Source: Marinobacter nitratireducens
GTDB lineage: Bacteria; Pseudomonadota; Gammaproteobacteria; Pseudomonadales; Oleiphilaceae
DNA: 64,000 nt
Assembly: GCF_000708045.1 (NCBI RefSeq)
Contig: NZ_ANIE01000007.1
Span: forward strand, 124,001 to 188,000
Reading direction: 5' to 3'
A program made the translations under genes and the position numbers. Of the stretch, positions 1 through 11,254 are shown one piece after another. Position 1 is the stretch's first letter, and the number at the start of each line of letters is the position of its first letter. Under the pieces are notes generated by a model. It was given only the letters and a program-made list of their open reading frames with translations. It did no database searches and was not told where the DNA came from.

Positions 1-1230
1 GATATTGAGCACAGAGACCTCTGGGAATACACCCTGAACCTCGACCAGAGCGAAGTGGACTTGCTGCTTGCCCATGCCTGGGAAATTCGGGACCACAATT
101 TTGACTACTACTTCTTCGACGAGAACTGCGCCTACCGCCTACTCGCATTGATTGACGTGGCACGCCCGGGCACTGACCTGCTGGGCGAAGTGAGCACCCA
201 CGCCATACCATCAGACACCGTGCGTTGGGTTGTGGACAAGGACTTGGTCAGCGACGTCTATTACCGCCCATCGGCAGCCACATCCGTCGCCTACAGCTTG
301 TCTACGCTGCCATCCGAGCATCAGACCTTGTCGGCGGCCATCGCCAACGGCTATGTCGAAGTGGATTCCGACGAGGTTACCGAATTGCCGCCCAAAGCGC
401 GTGCCAGGGTTCTGGATGCAACCTATGATTATGTCCGCTACCAGAGCGAGGCGGAGGGCTGGCCAAGGGATATAGCCGCGCCGTTGTCCCACGACCTGCT
501 GAGAGCCCGCAGCAGGATCGACCACGCAGCAGCACCAGAAACGCCGCCGGAGCCGGGCGTCAGGGATGATCAGGGCCACGACACCTTTCGCCTGAGCCTT
601 GGCGGAGGCCAGCATGCGCACCGGGAGTTTACTCAGGTGACCCTGCGTCCGGCGTACCACGACGTTCTCGATCCACCGGCTGGTTATCGTGGCGGAGCCC
701 AGTTGCAGTTCCTCCGCATGGACGCGCGCTATTACACCGACAATGATGAACTCCAACTGGAAAAACTGACGGGCGTGGAAATACGTTCCCTGAGCCCCCG
801 AAACCAGTTTTTCTCCCCGCTGTCATGGCAAGTCGGGTTCGGCGGGCGCAGGACGGATATCGGTAACAAGAGGGTCCTGACCCCTTACCTCGAAGGTGGC
901 GCCGGCGGCAGCTGGCGGCTTGCCACCGGCACCCAGGCCTTTGCCATCGCCACTGCCGATCTGGAAATCGACGACGACCTTCGCCGGGGCTACGACGCCG
1001 CCCCTGGCGCTGACCTTGGTCTGCTGTTTCAAAGCGACCGCCTGAGCCTGATAGCCGGCGCCAAAACCAAAGCATGGATCGTGAGCAGCCAGCATCGACA
1101 GGACCAGGCCTACGCCAAAGCCAATTGGCACTTTGGCCGCGAATTCAGCCTATTTGCCGAATTCACCCGGGAAGATCACTACGACAGGTACCAGAGTCTA
1201 TGGCAGGCAGGATTGCACGCTTACTTCTGA
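1..1230 (+). CDS. DUF4105 (Lnb N-terminal-like) envelope protein, 5' truncated by the window edge
   Basis: The reading frame is open from base 1, so the true start lies upstream. The first roughly 90 visible residues match the C-terminal half of the DUF4105/Lnb N-terminal periplasmic domain: the stretch FDYYFFDENCAYRLL followed by DVARPG and a conserved IPSDTVR is diagnostic, with the Cys of ENC being the family's probable catalytic cysteine. The last roughly 200 residues are rich in alternating aromatic and polar residues and end in AYF, which suggests an outer-membrane beta-barrel. The cellular role is not established for this family in gammaproteobacteria. It overlaps the next gene by 31 bp, so the two are probably co-transcribed. 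Confidence 0.8.
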   Translation, partial: DIEHRDLWEYTLNLDQSEVDLLLAHAWEIRDHNFDYYFFDENCAYRLLALIDVARPGTDLLGEVSTHAIPSDTVRWVVDKDLVSDVYYRPSAATSVAYSLSTLPSEHQTLSAAIANGYVEVDSDEVTELPPKARARVLDATYDYVRYQSEAEGWPRDIAAPLSHDLLRARSRIDHAAAPETPPEPGVRDDQGHDTFRLSLGGGQHAHREFTQVTLRPAYHDVLDPPAGYRGGAQLQFLRMDARYYTDNDELQLEKLTGVEIRSLSPRNQFFSPLSWQVGFGGRRTDIGNKRVLTPYLEGGAGGSWRLATGTQAFAIATADLEIDDDLRRGYDAAPGADLGLLFQSDRLSLIAGAKTKAWIVSSQHRQDQAYAKANWHFGREFSLFAEFTREDHYDRYQSLWQAGLHAYF

Positions 1231-2120
1231 CATCGCCAACGGGCAGTTCACTCCAACCCGGGCGTTTCAGGCAGGCTATAGTTAGCCTACTGCTGATCAC
1301 CGCGGCCTTATTAAGCGGGGGCTGCAGCAGCGTGTTCTTTTATCCGGATAACGTAACTTACATTACCCCGGACCGATTGAACCTGGAGTATGAAGACATC
1401 TACCTCGACACACCCGACGGCGAACGCCTTCATGGCTGGTGGCTCCCGGCAGCAAACGACAACGCCCCTGTAAAAGGCACCATCTACTACCTGCACGGCA
1501 ATGCCCAGAACATCAGCAGCCACCTACTCAACGTTGCCTGGTTGCCCGCTGAGGGCTACAACGTCTTCACCATCGACTACCGCGGCTACGGCAAGTCCAG
1601 TGGCGCCCCAGACCTTGAGGGCGCCTTACATGACGTGGAAACCGGCCTGCGATGGCTGGGCGCAAAAAACGGCGTTAGTGATCGCCCACTTTACCTTCTG
1701 GGCCAGAGCCTCGGCGGCGGACTGGGCATTGCGCTTGCCAGCGAATGGGTCAAGCGCGAGGAACAGCCAGCACTGAATGGTGTGGTCCTGGACAGCACCT
1801 TTTCCGGTTTCCGCCTGATTGCACGCGAAAAACTTGGCTCATTCTGGCTCACCTGGCCTTTCCAGATCCCCCTGAGCTGGACCATCCCCGACGACTATGA
1901 GGGCATCGACCGAATCCCGGAGATCAGCCCCACTCCGGTCATGATCATCCACAGCGCCCGTGACGGAATCATTCCCTACCACCACGGCGTCGCACTCTAC
2001 GGCGCAGCGAAAGAACCCAAGACGTTCCTTAAAACGGATACCCCACACGCGGCTACTTTTGTGATACCGGCGTACAAAGGGGAAGTTTTGGAATTCTTAG
2101 AAAAACGTTCAGAAAAATAG
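1200..2120 (+). CDS. alpha/beta hydrolase lipoprotein
   Basis: 306 aa from the ATG at 1200. An upstream in-frame start exists but would lie deep inside the preceding gene. The N-terminus is a lipoprotein signal with lipobox LSGGC (lipidated Cys42), so the enzyme is expected to sit in the periplasm, membrane anchored. The alpha/beta hydrolase fold is shown by the oxyanion-side YLHGN (98-101), the nucleophile elbow GQSLGG (Ser170), an acid in SARDG (Asp255) and a base in TPHAATF (His283). This is the BEM46/YfhR-like branch, whose substrate is unknown. It overlaps the DUF4105 gene by 31 bp, which implies translational coupling. The product is likely an esterase or peptidase-like hydrolase. Confidence 0.82.
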   Translation: MAGRIARLLLTSPTGSSLQPGRFRQAIVSLLLITAALLSGGCSSVFFYPDNVTYITPDRLNLEYEDIYLDTPDGERLHGWWLPAANDNAPVKGTIYYLHGNAQNISSHLLNVAWLPAEGYNVFTIDYRGYGKSSGAPDLEGALHDVETGLRWLGAKNGVSDRPLYLLGQSLGGGLGIALASEWVKREEQPALNGVVLDSTFSGFRLIAREKLGSFWLTWPFQIPLSWTIPDDYEGIDRIPEISPTPVMIIHSARDGIIPYHHGVALYGAAKEPKTFLKTDTPHAATFVIPAYKGEVLEFLEKRSEK

Positions 2121-2158
2121 CGAGTCAAAAAACTGGGCAGGCGCGATCATTATTTGGG

Positions 2159-2268
2159 GTGAGGTTCGGGCGGTGGTTTCCAAAACTGTTGAGGGCCATG
2201 GACGGCCCGAAACAAACGCACATGGATGTGCTAGTAGTGTGTTTTGGAAGCCACCGTCCGAATCTCAC
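2159..2268. repeat. 110-bp palindromic intergenic element with nested hairpins
   Basis: Two 28-nt outer arms (2159-2186 and 2241-2268) are inverted repeats that differ at only three positions. Inside are two further perfect hairpins, gggcc/ggccc (2193-2197 and 2204-2208) and gcacat/atgtgc (2218-2223 and 2226-2231). A single strand would fold into a three-way or cruciform-like structure. It lies between convergent genes, 28 bp before a normal terminator, and contains no coding potential. It could be a REP/MITE-like element. Confidence 0.7.
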
Positions 2269-2300
2269 TAGCACCATGACCCGAACACAAGACACAAAAA

Positions 2301-2323
2301 AACCCGCCAAAAGGCGGGTTTTT
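2301..2323. terminator. bidirectional rho-independent terminator
   Basis: The stem aacccgcc/ggcgggtt (2301-2308 and 2313-2320) has a 4-nt loop, an A run on its left and a T run on its right. It serves both the hydrolase (+) and pnp (-), which converge here. Confidence 0.88.
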
Positions 2324-2347
2324 CAAGACTGTAAAAACTAACCAGTC

Positions 2348-4468
2348 TTAGTCAGAAAAGTCAGTCGGCTGCTCGCCTTCCTGAACTTCCTTCATGGACA
2401 GCTTAACGCGACCACGATTGTCCACATCCAGCACTTTAACCAGAACTTCCTGACCTTCGCTCAGCTCGTCAGAAACATTCTCGATGCGACGCTCGGAGAT
2501 CTGGGAGATATGAACCAGACCATCCTTACCCGGCAGAATGTTTACAAACGCACCGAAGTCCACAATCCGCTCAACGCGGCCCTTGTAGATGGCACCAACT
2601 TCAATCTCAGCGGTAATTTCCTTCACCCGATTCACGGCCGCTTGAGCCGCCGCCTGGTCGTCCGCATAGATCTTCACATTGCCGTCATCGTCCAGATCGA
2701 TAGACGCACCGGTTTCTTCACAGATGGAGCGGATGGTTGCACCACCCTTACCGATCACATCGCGGATCTTGTCCGGATTGATCTTGATAGCGGTAATGCT
2801 AGGTGCACGGGCAGACAGCTCCGGACGGGACTCGGCGATCACCTTGTTCATCTCACCCAGGATATGCAGACGTGCAGAATGAGCCTGCTCCAGAGCGATT
2901 TCCATGATCTCGTCGGTGATGCCGTTGATCTTGATATCCATCTGCAGAGCAGTAATACCGTCTTTGGTACCGGCAACCTTGAAGTCCATGTCGCCCAGGT
3001 GATCCTCATCACCCAGGATATCGGTCAGAACCGCGAAACTCTCGCCTTCCTTGACCAGACCCATGGCAATACCCGCAACTGGCGCCTTCAGAGGAACACC
3101 TGCGTCCATCAGTGCCAGACTGGAACCACAGACAGAGGCCATGGAGCTGGAACCGTTGGATTCAGTAATCTCGGATACCGCGCGGATGGTGTACGGGAAT
3201 TCTTCGATGGTCGGCATAACCGCCGCAACACCACGCTTGGCCAGACGACCGTGACCGATTTCACGACGGCCCGGGCTGCCCATACGACCAGCTTCACCAA
3301 CGGAGTACGGAGGGAAGTTGTAGTGGAACAGGAACGGATCCTTGCGCTCACCTTCCAGAGCATCAATGATCTGCATGTCACGGGCCGTACCCAGAGTGGC
3401 CGTTACGATGGCCTGGGTTTCGCCACGGGTGAACAGAGCAGAACCGTGAGTGCTCGGCAGAACACCAACCTCAACCTCGATCGGACGAACGGTCTTGTTG
3501 TCACGACCATCAATCCGTGGCTTGCCGTCGATAACCTGCTGACGAACAACCGACTTCTCGATCTTGCCGAAGTACTTCTTGACCTCTTCCTCGGAAGGCT
3601 GGCCTTCTTCCTCACCGGCAAACTTTTCAACCGCTGCGGTCTTGATCTCGCCAAGACGAGCGTAGCGATCCATCTTGTCACGGATGCTGTAGGCTTCTTC
3701 GATGGCACCGGAGAACTCCCCTTTCAGGGCGTTCAGCAGCTCGGTGTTTTCCGCTTCCGGAGTCCACTCCCAGCGCGGTTTGCCGTTCTCGGCAGCGAAT
3801 TCCTTGATCGCGGTGATCGCGGTCTGCATTTCCTGGTGAGCAAACAGAACGCCACCCAGCATCTGGTCTTCGCTGAGGCCTTTCGCTTCGGACTCAACCA
3901 TCAGTACCGCGTCTTCGGTACCGGCAACGACCATATCCAGCAGAGACGTTTCCAGCTCTTCGTAGGTCGGGTTCAGGAAGTAGCCACGCTCGTTGGTGAA
4001 CGCCACACGGGAAGCACCGATCGGACCGTCAAACGGGATACCGGAAATAGCCAGCGCTGCAGACGCAGCCAGCATAGCGGCAATGTCCGGATCCTGGGTT
4101 TTGTTGGCAGACATCACAGTCAGGACAACCTGAACTTCGTTCATGTAGCCATTGGGGAACAACGGACGAATCGGACGGTCGATCAGGCGGGAGGTCAGAG
4201 TTTCCTTTTCGGACGGACGACCTTCGCGCTTGAAGAAACCACCTGGAATTTTACCAACCGAGTAAGTCTTCTCGGTATAGTTAACGGTCAGCGGGAAAAA
4301 ACCCTGTCCCGGCTTCGGCTCTTTGGCACCAACAACCGTACCAAGTACGGATACGTCGTCGATGGAAACGAGAACCGCACCGGTTGCCTGGCGCGCAATC
4401 CGACCAGTTTCCAGAGTGACCGTCTTGCCACCCAGTTCAAATGTCTTCTTTACGGGATTCAGATCCAC
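2348..4468 (-). CDS. pnp: polyribonucleotide nucleotidyltransferase (PNPase)
   Basis: PNPase degrades RNA 3'-to-5' by phosphorolysis and is part of the RNA degradosome. The order is RNase PH domain 1, a helical linker, RNase PH domain 2 (about 310-540), a KH domain with the GxxG loop GKGG at 573-576, and an S1 domain (about 622-690). I choose the GTG at 4468 (706 aa) over the in-frame ATG at 4510 because an AGGAG Shine-Dalgarno lies 6 nt before the GTG and the family begins at DLNPVKK-like sequence. It is the last gene of the rimP operon and has its own structured leader. Confidence 0.97.
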   Translation of the reverse strand: MDLNPVKKTFELGGKTVTLETGRIARQATGAVLVSIDDVSVLGTVVGAKEPKPGQGFFPLTVNYTEKTYSVGKIPGGFFKREGRPSEKETLTSRLIDRPIRPLFPNGYMNEVQVVLTVMSANKTQDPDIAAMLAASAALAISGIPFDGPIGASRVAFTNERGYFLNPTYEELETSLLDMVVAGTEDAVLMVESEAKGLSEDQMLGGVLFAHQEMQTAITAIKEFAAENGKPRWEWTPEAENTELLNALKGEFSGAIEEAYSIRDKMDRYARLGEIKTAAVEKFAGEEEGQPSEEEVKKYFGKIEKSVVRQQVIDGKPRIDGRDNKTVRPIEVEVGVLPSTHGSALFTRGETQAIVTATLGTARDMQIIDALEGERKDPFLFHYNFPPYSVGEAGRMGSPGRREIGHGRLAKRGVAAVMPTIEEFPYTIRAVSEITESNGSSSMASVCGSSLALMDAGVPLKAPVAGIAMGLVKEGESFAVLTDILGDEDHLGDMDFKVAGTKDGITALQMDIKINGITDEIMEIALEQAHSARLHILGEMNKVIAESRPELSARAPSITAIKINPDKIRDVIGKGGATIRSICEETGASIDLDDDGNVKIYADDQAAAQAAVNRVKEITAEIEVGAIYKGRVERIVDFGAFVNILPGKDGLVHISQISERRIENVSDELSEGQEVLVKVLDVDNRGRVKLSMKEVQEGEQPTDFSD

Positions 4469-4808
4469 AAGTAACTCCTGATATATCTTTTTCAAATTGA
4501 TTCGATCCACGCACCCCTGTGCGTTGATCGTTTATCTGCAGGTCACCGCCGTGGGATCCGAACCCAACCCGTCTGAAAGCTAACAGGCTGTTGCAAAACC
4601 CCGGAAACACCAAGGCCCGGGCCTTCCAACAACCTGCTATCAATTTCGGCTTTCCATTTAACGACAGGGAATTCCTCGAACTCACTGACAGCATCGCTGC
4701 AATACTTGCTTAGCTAAAAAGCACAACCGGCGAGACTTCAAAGAGCCCCGCCGGTTGTTGGCTGGTGCCGGCCGGGGCCGAACCAGCCTTCAGGTCGAAA
4801 AGACCGGA
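4469..4808 (-). promoter_or_regulatory. rpsO-pnp intergenic region with terminator and probable RNase III leader hairpin
   Basis: No gene is seen here. Read on the minus strand after rpsO there is a hairpin (4760-4766 with 4782-4788), then a 10-bp stem (4749-4758 with 4723-4732) followed by a short T run, which looks like an rpsO terminator or attenuator. Further down, 4627-4638 pairs with 4582-4593 (12 bp with two G-U or mismatch positions) around a 14-nt perfect palindrome at 4612-4625. In enterobacteria the pnp leader is a long hairpin cut by RNase III and then bound by PNPase for autocontrol; this stem is in the right place for the same role, which is inference. Confidence 0.6.
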
Positions 4809-5078
4809 TTAGCGACGCAGACCCAGACGCTGGATGAGATCCAGGTAACGGTCAGCGTTTTTGCGCTTCAGGTAGTCCAGCAGCTTACGACGCTGGTTTA
4901 CCATCCGAATCAGACCACGGCGGGAATGGTGATCCTGCTTGTTGGTCTTGAAGTGATCCTGCAGCTTGTTGATGTTGGCGCTCAGCAGTGCAACCTGAAC
5001 TTCAGGAGAACCGGTATCGCCTTCACCTTGCTGAAAATCCTTAACGATCTGTGCCTTTTCGTTGGCTGAAAGAGCCAT
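4809..5078 (-). CDS. rpsO: 30S ribosomal protein S15
   Basis: 89 aa, the standard length. S15 is a primary binder of the 16S rRNA central domain. The sequence carries the family signature [15 protein letters not shown], then HHSRRGL and the C-terminal [15 protein letters not shown] strong gaggtgag Shine-Dalgarno precedes the ATG. It lies between truB and pnp, the usual gammaproteobacterial order. Confidence 0.98.
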   Translation of the reverse strand: MALSANEKAQIVKDFQQGEGDTGSPEVQVALLSANINKLQDHFKTNKQDHHSRRGLIRMVNQRRKLLDYLKRKNADRYLDLIQRLGLRR

Positions 5079-5156
5079 AACTCACCTCATTGTTTGCGAT
5101 GCTTTCGAATACGGCCGGACCGCGCATCTCTACAGCCCGGCTAGACAGCAAAGGGA

Positions 5157-6098
5157 TTAACGCCTGTTGCTGCTTTTCACCAGACGTCGTGGCACCAGCT
5201 TGGTGACCTCGCCGTCCGGGAATGCTTCTGCCAGCCCCACAAAACTGCCCTTTTCGCCGTTACCGGCATACAGGCGAACAAAACCTTGCTGAGGCTGATG
5301 CGATATTCTAACCGGTTGTCCGTTCAATATCGACACCAGGGAGGCGCCTCCCAGCGCCACTTCCGGGAACATGGACAATGCCGCATCCGGTGCCACCAGC
5401 AGCCCATCCAGGCTCTCACCACGCTCCCGTTTTTCCTCCAGATCCGGCACTTTATTGGTGTCCGCCAGAGTGAATCCGGATGCCATTGTGCGCCGCAATG
5501 CCGTCACATGGGCACCACATCCCAGCGCCTCACCGATATCCTCAACCAGTGAGCGAATATACGTACCCTTGGTGCAGCTAACCGCAATATCCAGCTCGCC
5601 GTCACGGACATCCAGAAGGGTCAGCTCGAAAATGGTTACCGGCCGGGCAGGACGCTCGACTTCAATACCCTCACGGGCATATTCATAGAGGGGACGGCCC
5701 TTGTGCTTGAGGGCGGAATACATCGAGGGAACCTGCTGAATGTCTCCGCGAAACTGCTCCAGAACAGGTTCAAGGGTCTCTGCTGTCAGATCTGACGGTA
5801 CAGGTTTTTCTTCAACAACAGCGCCTTCGCTGTCACCGGTCTCCGTGCGTACACCCAGGCGTGCCGTAGCGATGTATGCCTTGTCGCTGTCCAGCATCAT
5901 CTGGGAGAACTTGGTCGCCTCACCGAAACACAGGGGCAGGACCCCCGTTGCCAGCGGATCCAGGGCGCCCGTATGCCCCGCCTTGGCCGCGCCGTAAAGA
6001 CGCTTGACCTGCTGGAGAATACCGTTGGAGGTGACACCCTGGGGCTTATCGATCACCAGGATGCCATTAACATCACGACCTTTGCGTCTTCGACTCAA
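5157..6098 (-). CDS. truB: tRNA pseudouridine(55) synthase
   Basis: 313 aa. TruB converts U55 in the T-loop of most tRNAs to pseudouridine and also acts as a tRNA chaperone. The catalytic Asp is Asp47 in [12 protein letters not shown], and the N-terminal segment [13 protein letters not shown] is conserved. The C-terminal third is the PUA-like extension. Its start overlaps the rbfA stop by 4 bp (6095-6098), so the genes are translationally coupled. Confidence 0.97.
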   Translation of the reverse strand: MSRRRKGRDVNGILVIDKPQGVTSNGILQQVKRLYGAAKAGHTGALDPLATGVLPLCFGEATKFSQMMLDSDKAYIATARLGVRTETGDSEGAVVEEKPVPSDLTAETLEPVLEQFRGDIQQVPSMYSALKHKGRPLYEYAREGIEVERPARPVTIFELTLLDVRDGELDIAVSCTKGTYIRSLVEDIGEALGCGAHVTALRRTMASGFTLADTNKVPDLEEKRERGESLDGLLVAPDAALSMFPEVALGGASLVSILNGQPVRISHQPQQGFVRLYAGNGEKGSFVGLAEAFPDGEVTKLVPRRLVKSSNRR

Positions 6099-6526
6099 GC
6101 GTCTCGCTCCGGGTTGTCCGAAACCGGGTCGTCGTTATCGTCCCGTGGCACAGCCGGGTGTTCACCGACAGCCTGACGAATCAGACTGTCCATATGCCGA
6201 CTGTATCCCTGCAGCGTATCGAAGTGGAAACGAAGGTGTGGCACAACCCGCAACTTCATCGCTCGCCCGACCTGACCACGCAGGAAACCCGAGGCTTTGT
6301 TGAGGACGGCCAGAGAATCCTTGACCTCCGGCGATTCCTCAGTGAGCTCCTCAGTGGACAGCAGCGACACGTAAATGTCCGCATAGCCCAGATCACGGCT
6401 CACCTTGACGGCATTCACCGTGACCATACCGACGCGGGGATCCTTGATCTCCCTCTGAATCAGCTGGGCCAATTCGCGCTGCATCTGATCGCCGATGCGA
6501 TCGGTGCGACTGAACTCTCTGGACAT
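6095..6526 (-). CDS. rbfA: 30S ribosome-binding factor A
   Basis: 143 aa with a single KH-like fold. RbfA is a late 30S maturation factor acting near the 5' helix of 16S rRNA and is needed for growth in the cold. The sequence shows the family landmarks [24 protein letters not shown] and [12 protein letters not shown]. The stop of infB and the start of rbfA share one base (TGATG). The acidic C-terminal tail is typical. Confidence 0.96.
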   Translation of the reverse strand: MSREFSRTDRIGDQMQRELAQLIQREIKDPRVGMVTVNAVKVSRDLGYADIYVSLLSTEELTEESPEVKDSLAVLNKASGFLRGQVGRAMKLRVVPHLRFHFDTLQGYSRHMDSLIRQAVGEHPAVPRDDNDDPVSDNPERDA

Positions 6527-9090
6527 CAGGCCCCCGTGGACTCGAGCTTGCGCTCGACCCTGACGCGATCAAAGACCTCGATCTGGTCACCGACCTTCAC
6601 GTCGTAGCCCTTAACACCGATACCGCACTCCATGCCGTTCCGGACTTCCGGCACGTCATCCTTGAAGCGACGCAGGGATTCCAGCTCGCCTTCAAAGATG
6701 ACGACGTTGTCCCTGAGCACCCGGATCGGCTTGTTCCGGTAAACCGTGCCTTCCGTAACCATGCAGCCGGCAACCTGGCCAAACTTCGGCGAACGGAACA
6801 CGTCCCGAACATCGGCGATACCGACAATGTCCTCACGGAATTCCGGAGCCAGCATACCGGTCAGCGCAGCTTTAACATCATCAATCAGGTTGTAGATGAT
6901 GCTGTAGTAACGCAGATCCAGGCCTTCCTGCTCCACCAGACGCTTGGCAGACGAATCCGCACGAACGTTGAAGCCGAAGATAACGGCGTTGGTTGCTGCC
7001 GCGAGGCTGACGTCGGTCTCGGCGATACCACCGACACCAGAGGACACCACTTTCACCTGAACTTCTTCATTACCCAGATCCAGCAACGCCTTGGTGATGG
7101 CTTCCAGAGAACCGCGTACGTCGGTCTTGAGGATAACGTTAAGCGTCTTAACCTCATCCTTACCCATGTTCTCGAACATGTTCTCCAGCTTGGCCGCCTG
7201 CTGACGCTGCAGACGCTGCTCACGCTCGCGGGTCTGGCGGAACTCGGCAAGCTCCTTGGCTTTCTTCTCGTCCGCAACCGCGAAGAACTCATCACCGGCG
7301 TCCGGCGTACCGTTCAGACCGAGAATCTCAACCGGGATAGACGGTCCAGCAGTTTTCACCTGCTTTCCGGCCTCGTCGGTCATCGCACGAACCTTACCGA
7401 AGAAGGAACCGGCAACCACCATATCGCCCTGACGCAGGGTACCGTTCTGAACCAGAACCGTCGCCACAGAACCACGACCACGCTCGAGGCTGGACTCAAC
7501 GACCACGCCTTTTGCCGGCGCATCCGGCGAAGCTTCAAGCTCAAGCATTTCAGACTGCAGCAGAACGGCCTCAAGAAGGTCATCAATACCCAGGCCGGTA
7601 TGAGCAGAAACCGGTACAAACTGAGTATCACCGCCCCAGTCTTCCGGAATCACTTCCAATGCGGCCAGCTCGTTCTTGATGCGGTCGGGATCGGCTTCTT
7701 CCTTATCCATCTTGTTGACGGCGACCACGACAGGTACACCGGCGGAGCGGGCATGCTCTACGGCTTCTTTGGTCTGTGGCATAACACCGTCATCGGCAGC
7801 GACAACCAGGATAACAATATCCGTGCACTGAGCACCGCGAGCGCGCATGGCCGTGAAAGCTGCGTGGCCCGGGGTATCCAGGAACGACACCATGCCGTGG
7901 TCGGTTTCTACATGATAAGCGCCGATATGCTGGGTAATGCCACCGGATTCGCCTGCAGCAACCTTGGTACGACGGATGTAATCCAGCAGTGAGGTTTTAC
8001 CATGGTCGACGTGACCCATGACGCTCACAACCGGCGCACGTTTGGTTTTTTCCATGCCTTCGACGCCTTCGCTGATTTCACTCAGCACTTCTTCTTCGAA
8101 AGCATCTTCGCTGACGGTCTTGGCCTTATGCCCTAACTCTTCCGTCACCAGGATTGCAGTTTCCTGATCCAGGGCCTGGTTGATGGTGGCCATGACTCCC
8201 ATGCCCATCAGGGTTTTGATGACATCTGCTGATTTGACAGCCATGCGCTGAGCAAGGTCACCCACCGAAATTGTTTCTGGAATTTCTACTTCTCTGACCA
8301 TTGGTTTGGTCGGCCTCTCGAAGCCGTGACGCTTCTCTTTCGGTTTCTTTTTCATACGCAGCGATTTACGCGGCGCAGACTCTTCTTCGTCCTCGGACAA
8401 AACAACCGGCTCTTCAACCGGGCGACTACGAGGACCACGGTGACCAGCCTGCTTCTTCTTCGGCTTGCCTTCTTCCTCATCACCGCGCTCACGACCCTTT
8501 TCTTTCTTCTTCTTGGCCTTGCGATCCTTGCCATCCTTCTCAGGCGGAGGAACAGGAATGTCTTCCGGCTGAACCACCGGCTCAGCCGCAACTTCGGGTT
8601 CCGGTTCTGCCGCTTTTTCCTCGGACTTGGATTCTTCTGTCGCCGGTGCCTCTTCTTTGACTTCAGGCTCGACCGGCGCCTGCGCCTCAACCTCAGCGGC
8701 ACCCGTTTCTACCTTCGGAGCCTCTTCCGCCGGTGCTTCAACGGCTGCCTGCTCTTCTACCGGTTCTTCAGGCTTAGCGACCTCCGGCTCAGGCTGCAAT
8801 TCTGCGCGCTTGACGTATGTCCGGCGCTTGCGAACTTCCACGTTGACCGTCTTCGCCTTACCAGCTTTGAGTGTCGTCGTGGTTTTCCGCTTCAATGTAA
8901 TCTTGCGGGGCTCGGCTTCTGCCTCACCGTGAGCTTTTCTCAAATAGGCCAGCAACTGCTGCTTCTCATCGCTGGACACAGAATCCTCTGCAGAACGCGC
9001 CGTCAGGCCCGCTTCTACAATCTGCTTCAGCAAACGATCCACGGGAGCGCCTACATCCTCGGCCAGTTGTTTTACCGTTACTTCCGCCAT
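6526..9090 (-). CDS. infB: translation initiation factor IF-2
   Basis: 854 aa. This GTPase positions fMet-tRNA on the 30S subunit and promotes subunit joining. The N-terminal IF2-N domain (1-50) is followed by a long Lys/Glu/Pro/Ala-rich low-complexity linker (about 60-260). The G domain starts near 355, with the P-loop GHVDHGKT at 359-366, DTPGHAAF (G3) and NKMD (G4). The C-terminal half holds the fMet-tRNA-binding domains. It lies between nusA (18-bp gap) and rbfA (overlapping). Residues in the linker are compositionally biased, which produces long meaningless ORFs on the opposite strand. Confidence 0.98.
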   Translation of the reverse strand: MAEVTVKQLAEDVGAPVDRLLKQIVEAGLTARSAEDSVSSDEKQQLLAYLRKAHGEAEAEPRKITLKRKTTTTLKAGKAKTVNVEVRKRRTYVKRAELQPEPEVAKPEEPVEEQAAVEAPAEEAPKVETGAAEVEAQAPVEPEVKEEAPATEESKSEEKAAEPEPEVAAEPVVQPEDIPVPPPEKDGKDRKAKKKKEKGRERGDEEEGKPKKKQAGHRGPRSRPVEEPVVLSEDEEESAPRKSLRMKKKPKEKRHGFERPTKPMVREVEIPETISVGDLAQRMAVKSADVIKTLMGMGVMATINQALDQETAILVTEELGHKAKTVSEDAFEEEVLSEISEGVEGMEKTKRAPVVSVMGHVDHGKTSLLDYIRRTKVAAGESGGITQHIGAYHVETDHGMVSFLDTPGHAAFTAMRARGAQCTDIVILVVAADDGVMPQTKEAVEHARSAGVPVVVAVNKMDKEEADPDRIKNELAALEVIPEDWGGDTQFVPVSAHTGLGIDDLLEAVLLQSEMLELEASPDAPAKGVVVESSLERGRGSVATVLVQNGTLRQGDMVVAGSFFGKVRAMTDEAGKQVKTAGPSIPVEILGLNGTPDAGDEFFAVADEKKAKELAEFRQTREREQRLQRQQAAKLENMFENMGKDEVKTLNVILKTDVRGSLEAITKALLDLGNEEVQVKVVSSGVGGIAETDVSLAAATNAVIFGFNVRADSSAKRLVEQEGLDLRYYSIIYNLIDDVKAALTGMLAPEFREDIVGIADVRDVFRSPKFGQVAGCMVTEGTVYRNKPIRVLRDNVVIFEGELESLRRFKDDVPEVRNGMECGIGVKGYDVKVGDQIEVFDRVRVERKLESTGA

Positions 9091-9108
9091 ACTGGTCCTC
9101 CTCCCGAA

Positions 9109-10602
9109 TTACGCCTGGTCTTCAAACCAGGGGGCACGTGCAGTCATAATCAACTGACCCGCACGCTCTTCATCCATATCGTCAATTTCGAGCAAGTCGT
9201 CTACCGACTGCTCCGCCAGGTCCTCCATGGTACGAACACCCATGCCCGCCAGCTTGAACGCGAGGCCACGGTCCATACCATCCATGCTCAGGAGGTCCTC
9301 TGCCGGCTCAGCGCCCTCGAGCGCCTCTTCACTGGCCAGGGCCTGATTCAAAAGCACATCTTTTGCGCGCCGACGAAGCTCGGTAACGGTTTCTTCATCG
9401 AAACCATCAATGGCGAGCATCTCTTCCATGGGCACATAGGCCACTTCCTCAAGAGAGGTGAAACCTTCCTCGATCAGCACGCCCGCAAATTCTTCGTCCA
9501 CATCCAGGTTGGCGGTAAAGTGTTCCACCAAGCGGCCGTATTCCTGTTCCTGGCGCTCGCCGGCCTCTTCTTCAGTCATCACGTTCAGAGTCCAGCCAGT
9601 CAGTTCAGTTGCCAACCGGACATTCTGGCCGTTCCGACCAATAGCCTGAGCCAGATTATCCTCGGCAACCGCAACGTCCATGGTGTTACGGTCCTCGTCC
9701 ATCACAATGGAGGCAACTTCCGCCGGTGCCATCGCGTTGATCACCAGCTGCGCCGGGTTATCGTCCCAAAGCACGATATCAACACGCTCGCCACCCAACT
9801 CGTTGGATACGGCCTGAACCCGCGAACCACGCATACCGACGCAGGCGCCGACCGGGTCAATCCGACGGTCATTGGTCTTCACTGCGATCTTGGCCCGCGA
9901 ACCGGGATCACGAGCCGCGCCACGGATTTCAATGAGCTCTTCAGCGATCTCGGGCACCTCGATGCGGAACAATTCGATCAGCATCTGCGGGGCGGTTCGA
10001 CTCAGTATCAGCTGGGGACCACGGTGATCGGTTCGGATTTCGAGCAGCAATGAACGAACACGGTCGCCCATCCGGAAGGTCTCCCGGGGGATCAGGTTCT
10101 CACGAGGAAGCAGGGCTTCCGCGTTGGCGCCAAGATCAACGATAACATTGTCCCGTGTCACCTTTTTAACGGTACCGGAGACCAACTCACCAACCCGGTC
10201 ACGGTAGCTGTCAACAATCTTGGTACGCTCGGCTTCGCGCACCTTCTGGAAAATAATCTGCTTGGCAGCCTGAGCCCCGATACGGCCAAAAGCAACAGAC
10301 TCGATCTGTTCTTCGTGAATGTCGCCCGGCTTCAGGTTGGTGTCGATTTCTTCCGCTTCTTCAAGCGTCAGTTCGGTACCAAGTGCCGGAACCGCGTCGT
10401 TATCTACGACCAGCCAGCGGCGGAAGGTGTCGTACTCACCAGTCCTGCGATCAATGGCAACCCGGATATCGGCCTCTTCTTCCTCATAGCGCTTCTTGGC
10501 GGCCGTGGCGAGCGCCAGCTCGATCGCCTCGAAAATCACGTCCTTCTCGACACCTTTTTCGTTCGAGACGGATTCAACCACCAGCAAGATCTCTTTACTC
10601 AT
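9109..10602 (-). CDS. nusA: transcription termination/antitermination factor NusA
   Basis: 497 aa. NusA binds RNA polymerase and modulates pausing, termination and antitermination. The N-terminal RNAP-binding domain (1-130, [18 protein letters not shown]) is followed by S1 (about 135-200), two KH domains (about 230-370, [17 protein letters not shown] and [12 protein letters not shown]) and two acidic C-terminal repeats (about 375-490). The acidic repeats are present as in Escherichia and Pseudomonas. It follows rimP by 56 bp. Confidence 0.98.
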   Translation of the reverse strand: MSKEILLVVESVSNEKGVEKDVIFEAIELALATAAKKRYEEEEADIRVAIDRRTGEYDTFRRWLVVDNDAVPALGTELTLEEAEEIDTNLKPGDIHEEQIESVAFGRIGAQAAKQIIFQKVREAERTKIVDSYRDRVGELVSGTVKKVTRDNVIVDLGANAEALLPRENLIPRETFRMGDRVRSLLLEIRTDHRGPQLILSRTAPQMLIELFRIEVPEIAEELIEIRGAARDPGSRAKIAVKTNDRRIDPVGACVGMRGSRVQAVSNELGGERVDIVLWDDNPAQLVINAMAPAEVASIVMDEDRNTMDVAVAEDNLAQAIGRNGQNVRLATELTGWTLNVMTEEEAGERQEQEYGRLVEHFTANLDVDEEFAGVLIEEGFTSLEEVAYVPMEEMLAIDGFDEETVTELRRRAKDVLLNQALASEEALEGAEPAEDLLSMDGMDRGLAFKLAGMGVRTMEDLAEQSVDDLLEIDDMDEERAGQLIMTARAPWFEDQA

Positions 10603-10658
10603 TGGATTGCCCTGCCCTTAAAAATAAAACGGTACGTCCACTGACTTTTCAATACGGT

Positions 10659-11120
10659 TTACTCGAACACCGGAACGATGTGCGCTTTCTCGATACTGTC
10701 AAACGGCAACAGGTATTCGTGATCATCTACCACGATCACAACCTCATCGCCTTCAACGCCCTTGATCAGCCCGAGGTATTTTCGACGGCCCTCAAAGGCC
10801 ATTCGCAAACGAATTTCCACCTTGTGACCAACGAACGCCTGATATTGCTCTGGCCGAAACAGAGGCCGGTCCATGCCCGGAGAGGAAACCTCAAGGGTGT
10901 ACTCCACCTGAATGGGATCTTCCACATCCATAACACCGCTAATCTGGCGACTGACTTTTTCACAGTCGTCGATGCCTATGCCATTTTCGACATCATCAAT
11001 AAAGACCCGGAGCAAGGAGTGGCGGCCCTGGGAGCGGAATTCTAGCCCCCAGAACTCATACCCCAGACCTTCAACCACCGGCCGAAGGAGGTCTTCCAGT
11101 TGTGTTAGCTTGGCTGACAC
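10659..11120 (-). CDS. rimP: ribosome maturation factor RimP
   Basis: 153 aa. RimP assists maturation of the 30S subunit, helping S12 and neighbouring proteins join. It is recognised by LRVFID in the N-terminal domain and [12 protein letters not shown] at the domain junction, followed by an Sm-like C-terminal domain. The start is a GTG with GGAG about 10 nt upstream. It is the first gene of the rimP-nusA-infB-rbfA-truB-rpsO-pnp operon and has an unusually long leader with two terminators in front. Confidence 0.95.
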   Translation of the reverse strand: MSAKLTQLEDLLRPVVEGLGYEFWGLEFRSQGRHSLLRVFIDDVENGIGIDDCEKVSRQISGVMDVEDPIQVEYTLEVSSPGMDRPLFRPEQYQAFVGHKVEIRLRMAFEGRRKYLGLIKGVEGDEVVIVVDDHEYLLPFDSIEKAHIVPVFE

Positions 11121-11161
11121 GTTATGCCATCTCCGTATTCAGATTTTCCGGCTACAAAAAC

Positions 11162-11190
11162 AAAAAAAGGGCTGTCGACCAGCCCTTTTT
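11162..11190. terminator. rho-independent terminator upstream of rimP
   Basis: The stem aaaaagggct/agcccttttt has a 7-nt loop and A/T tracts on both sides. It lies 42 bp before the rimP start codon, so it may act as an attenuator. Confidence 0.8.
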
Positions 11191-11226
11191 ATGCACCAGG
11201 GCCCTTTGCGCCAGGCCCCTTAATCA

Positions 11227-11254
11227 AAAAGCCCCTTGAAATGGGGCTCTTTGT
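11227..11254 (-). terminator. rho-independent terminator of the leader RNA
   Basis: A gcccc/ggggc stem with flanking A and T tracts, about 100 nt downstream of the promoter at 11361-11389. It would end a short RNA. Confidence 0.75.

Noticed and set aside
4437-4694. 85-codon frame between rpsO and pnp
   Set aside because: It overlaps the pnp start and the structured leader and has no ribosome-binding site or family resemblance.
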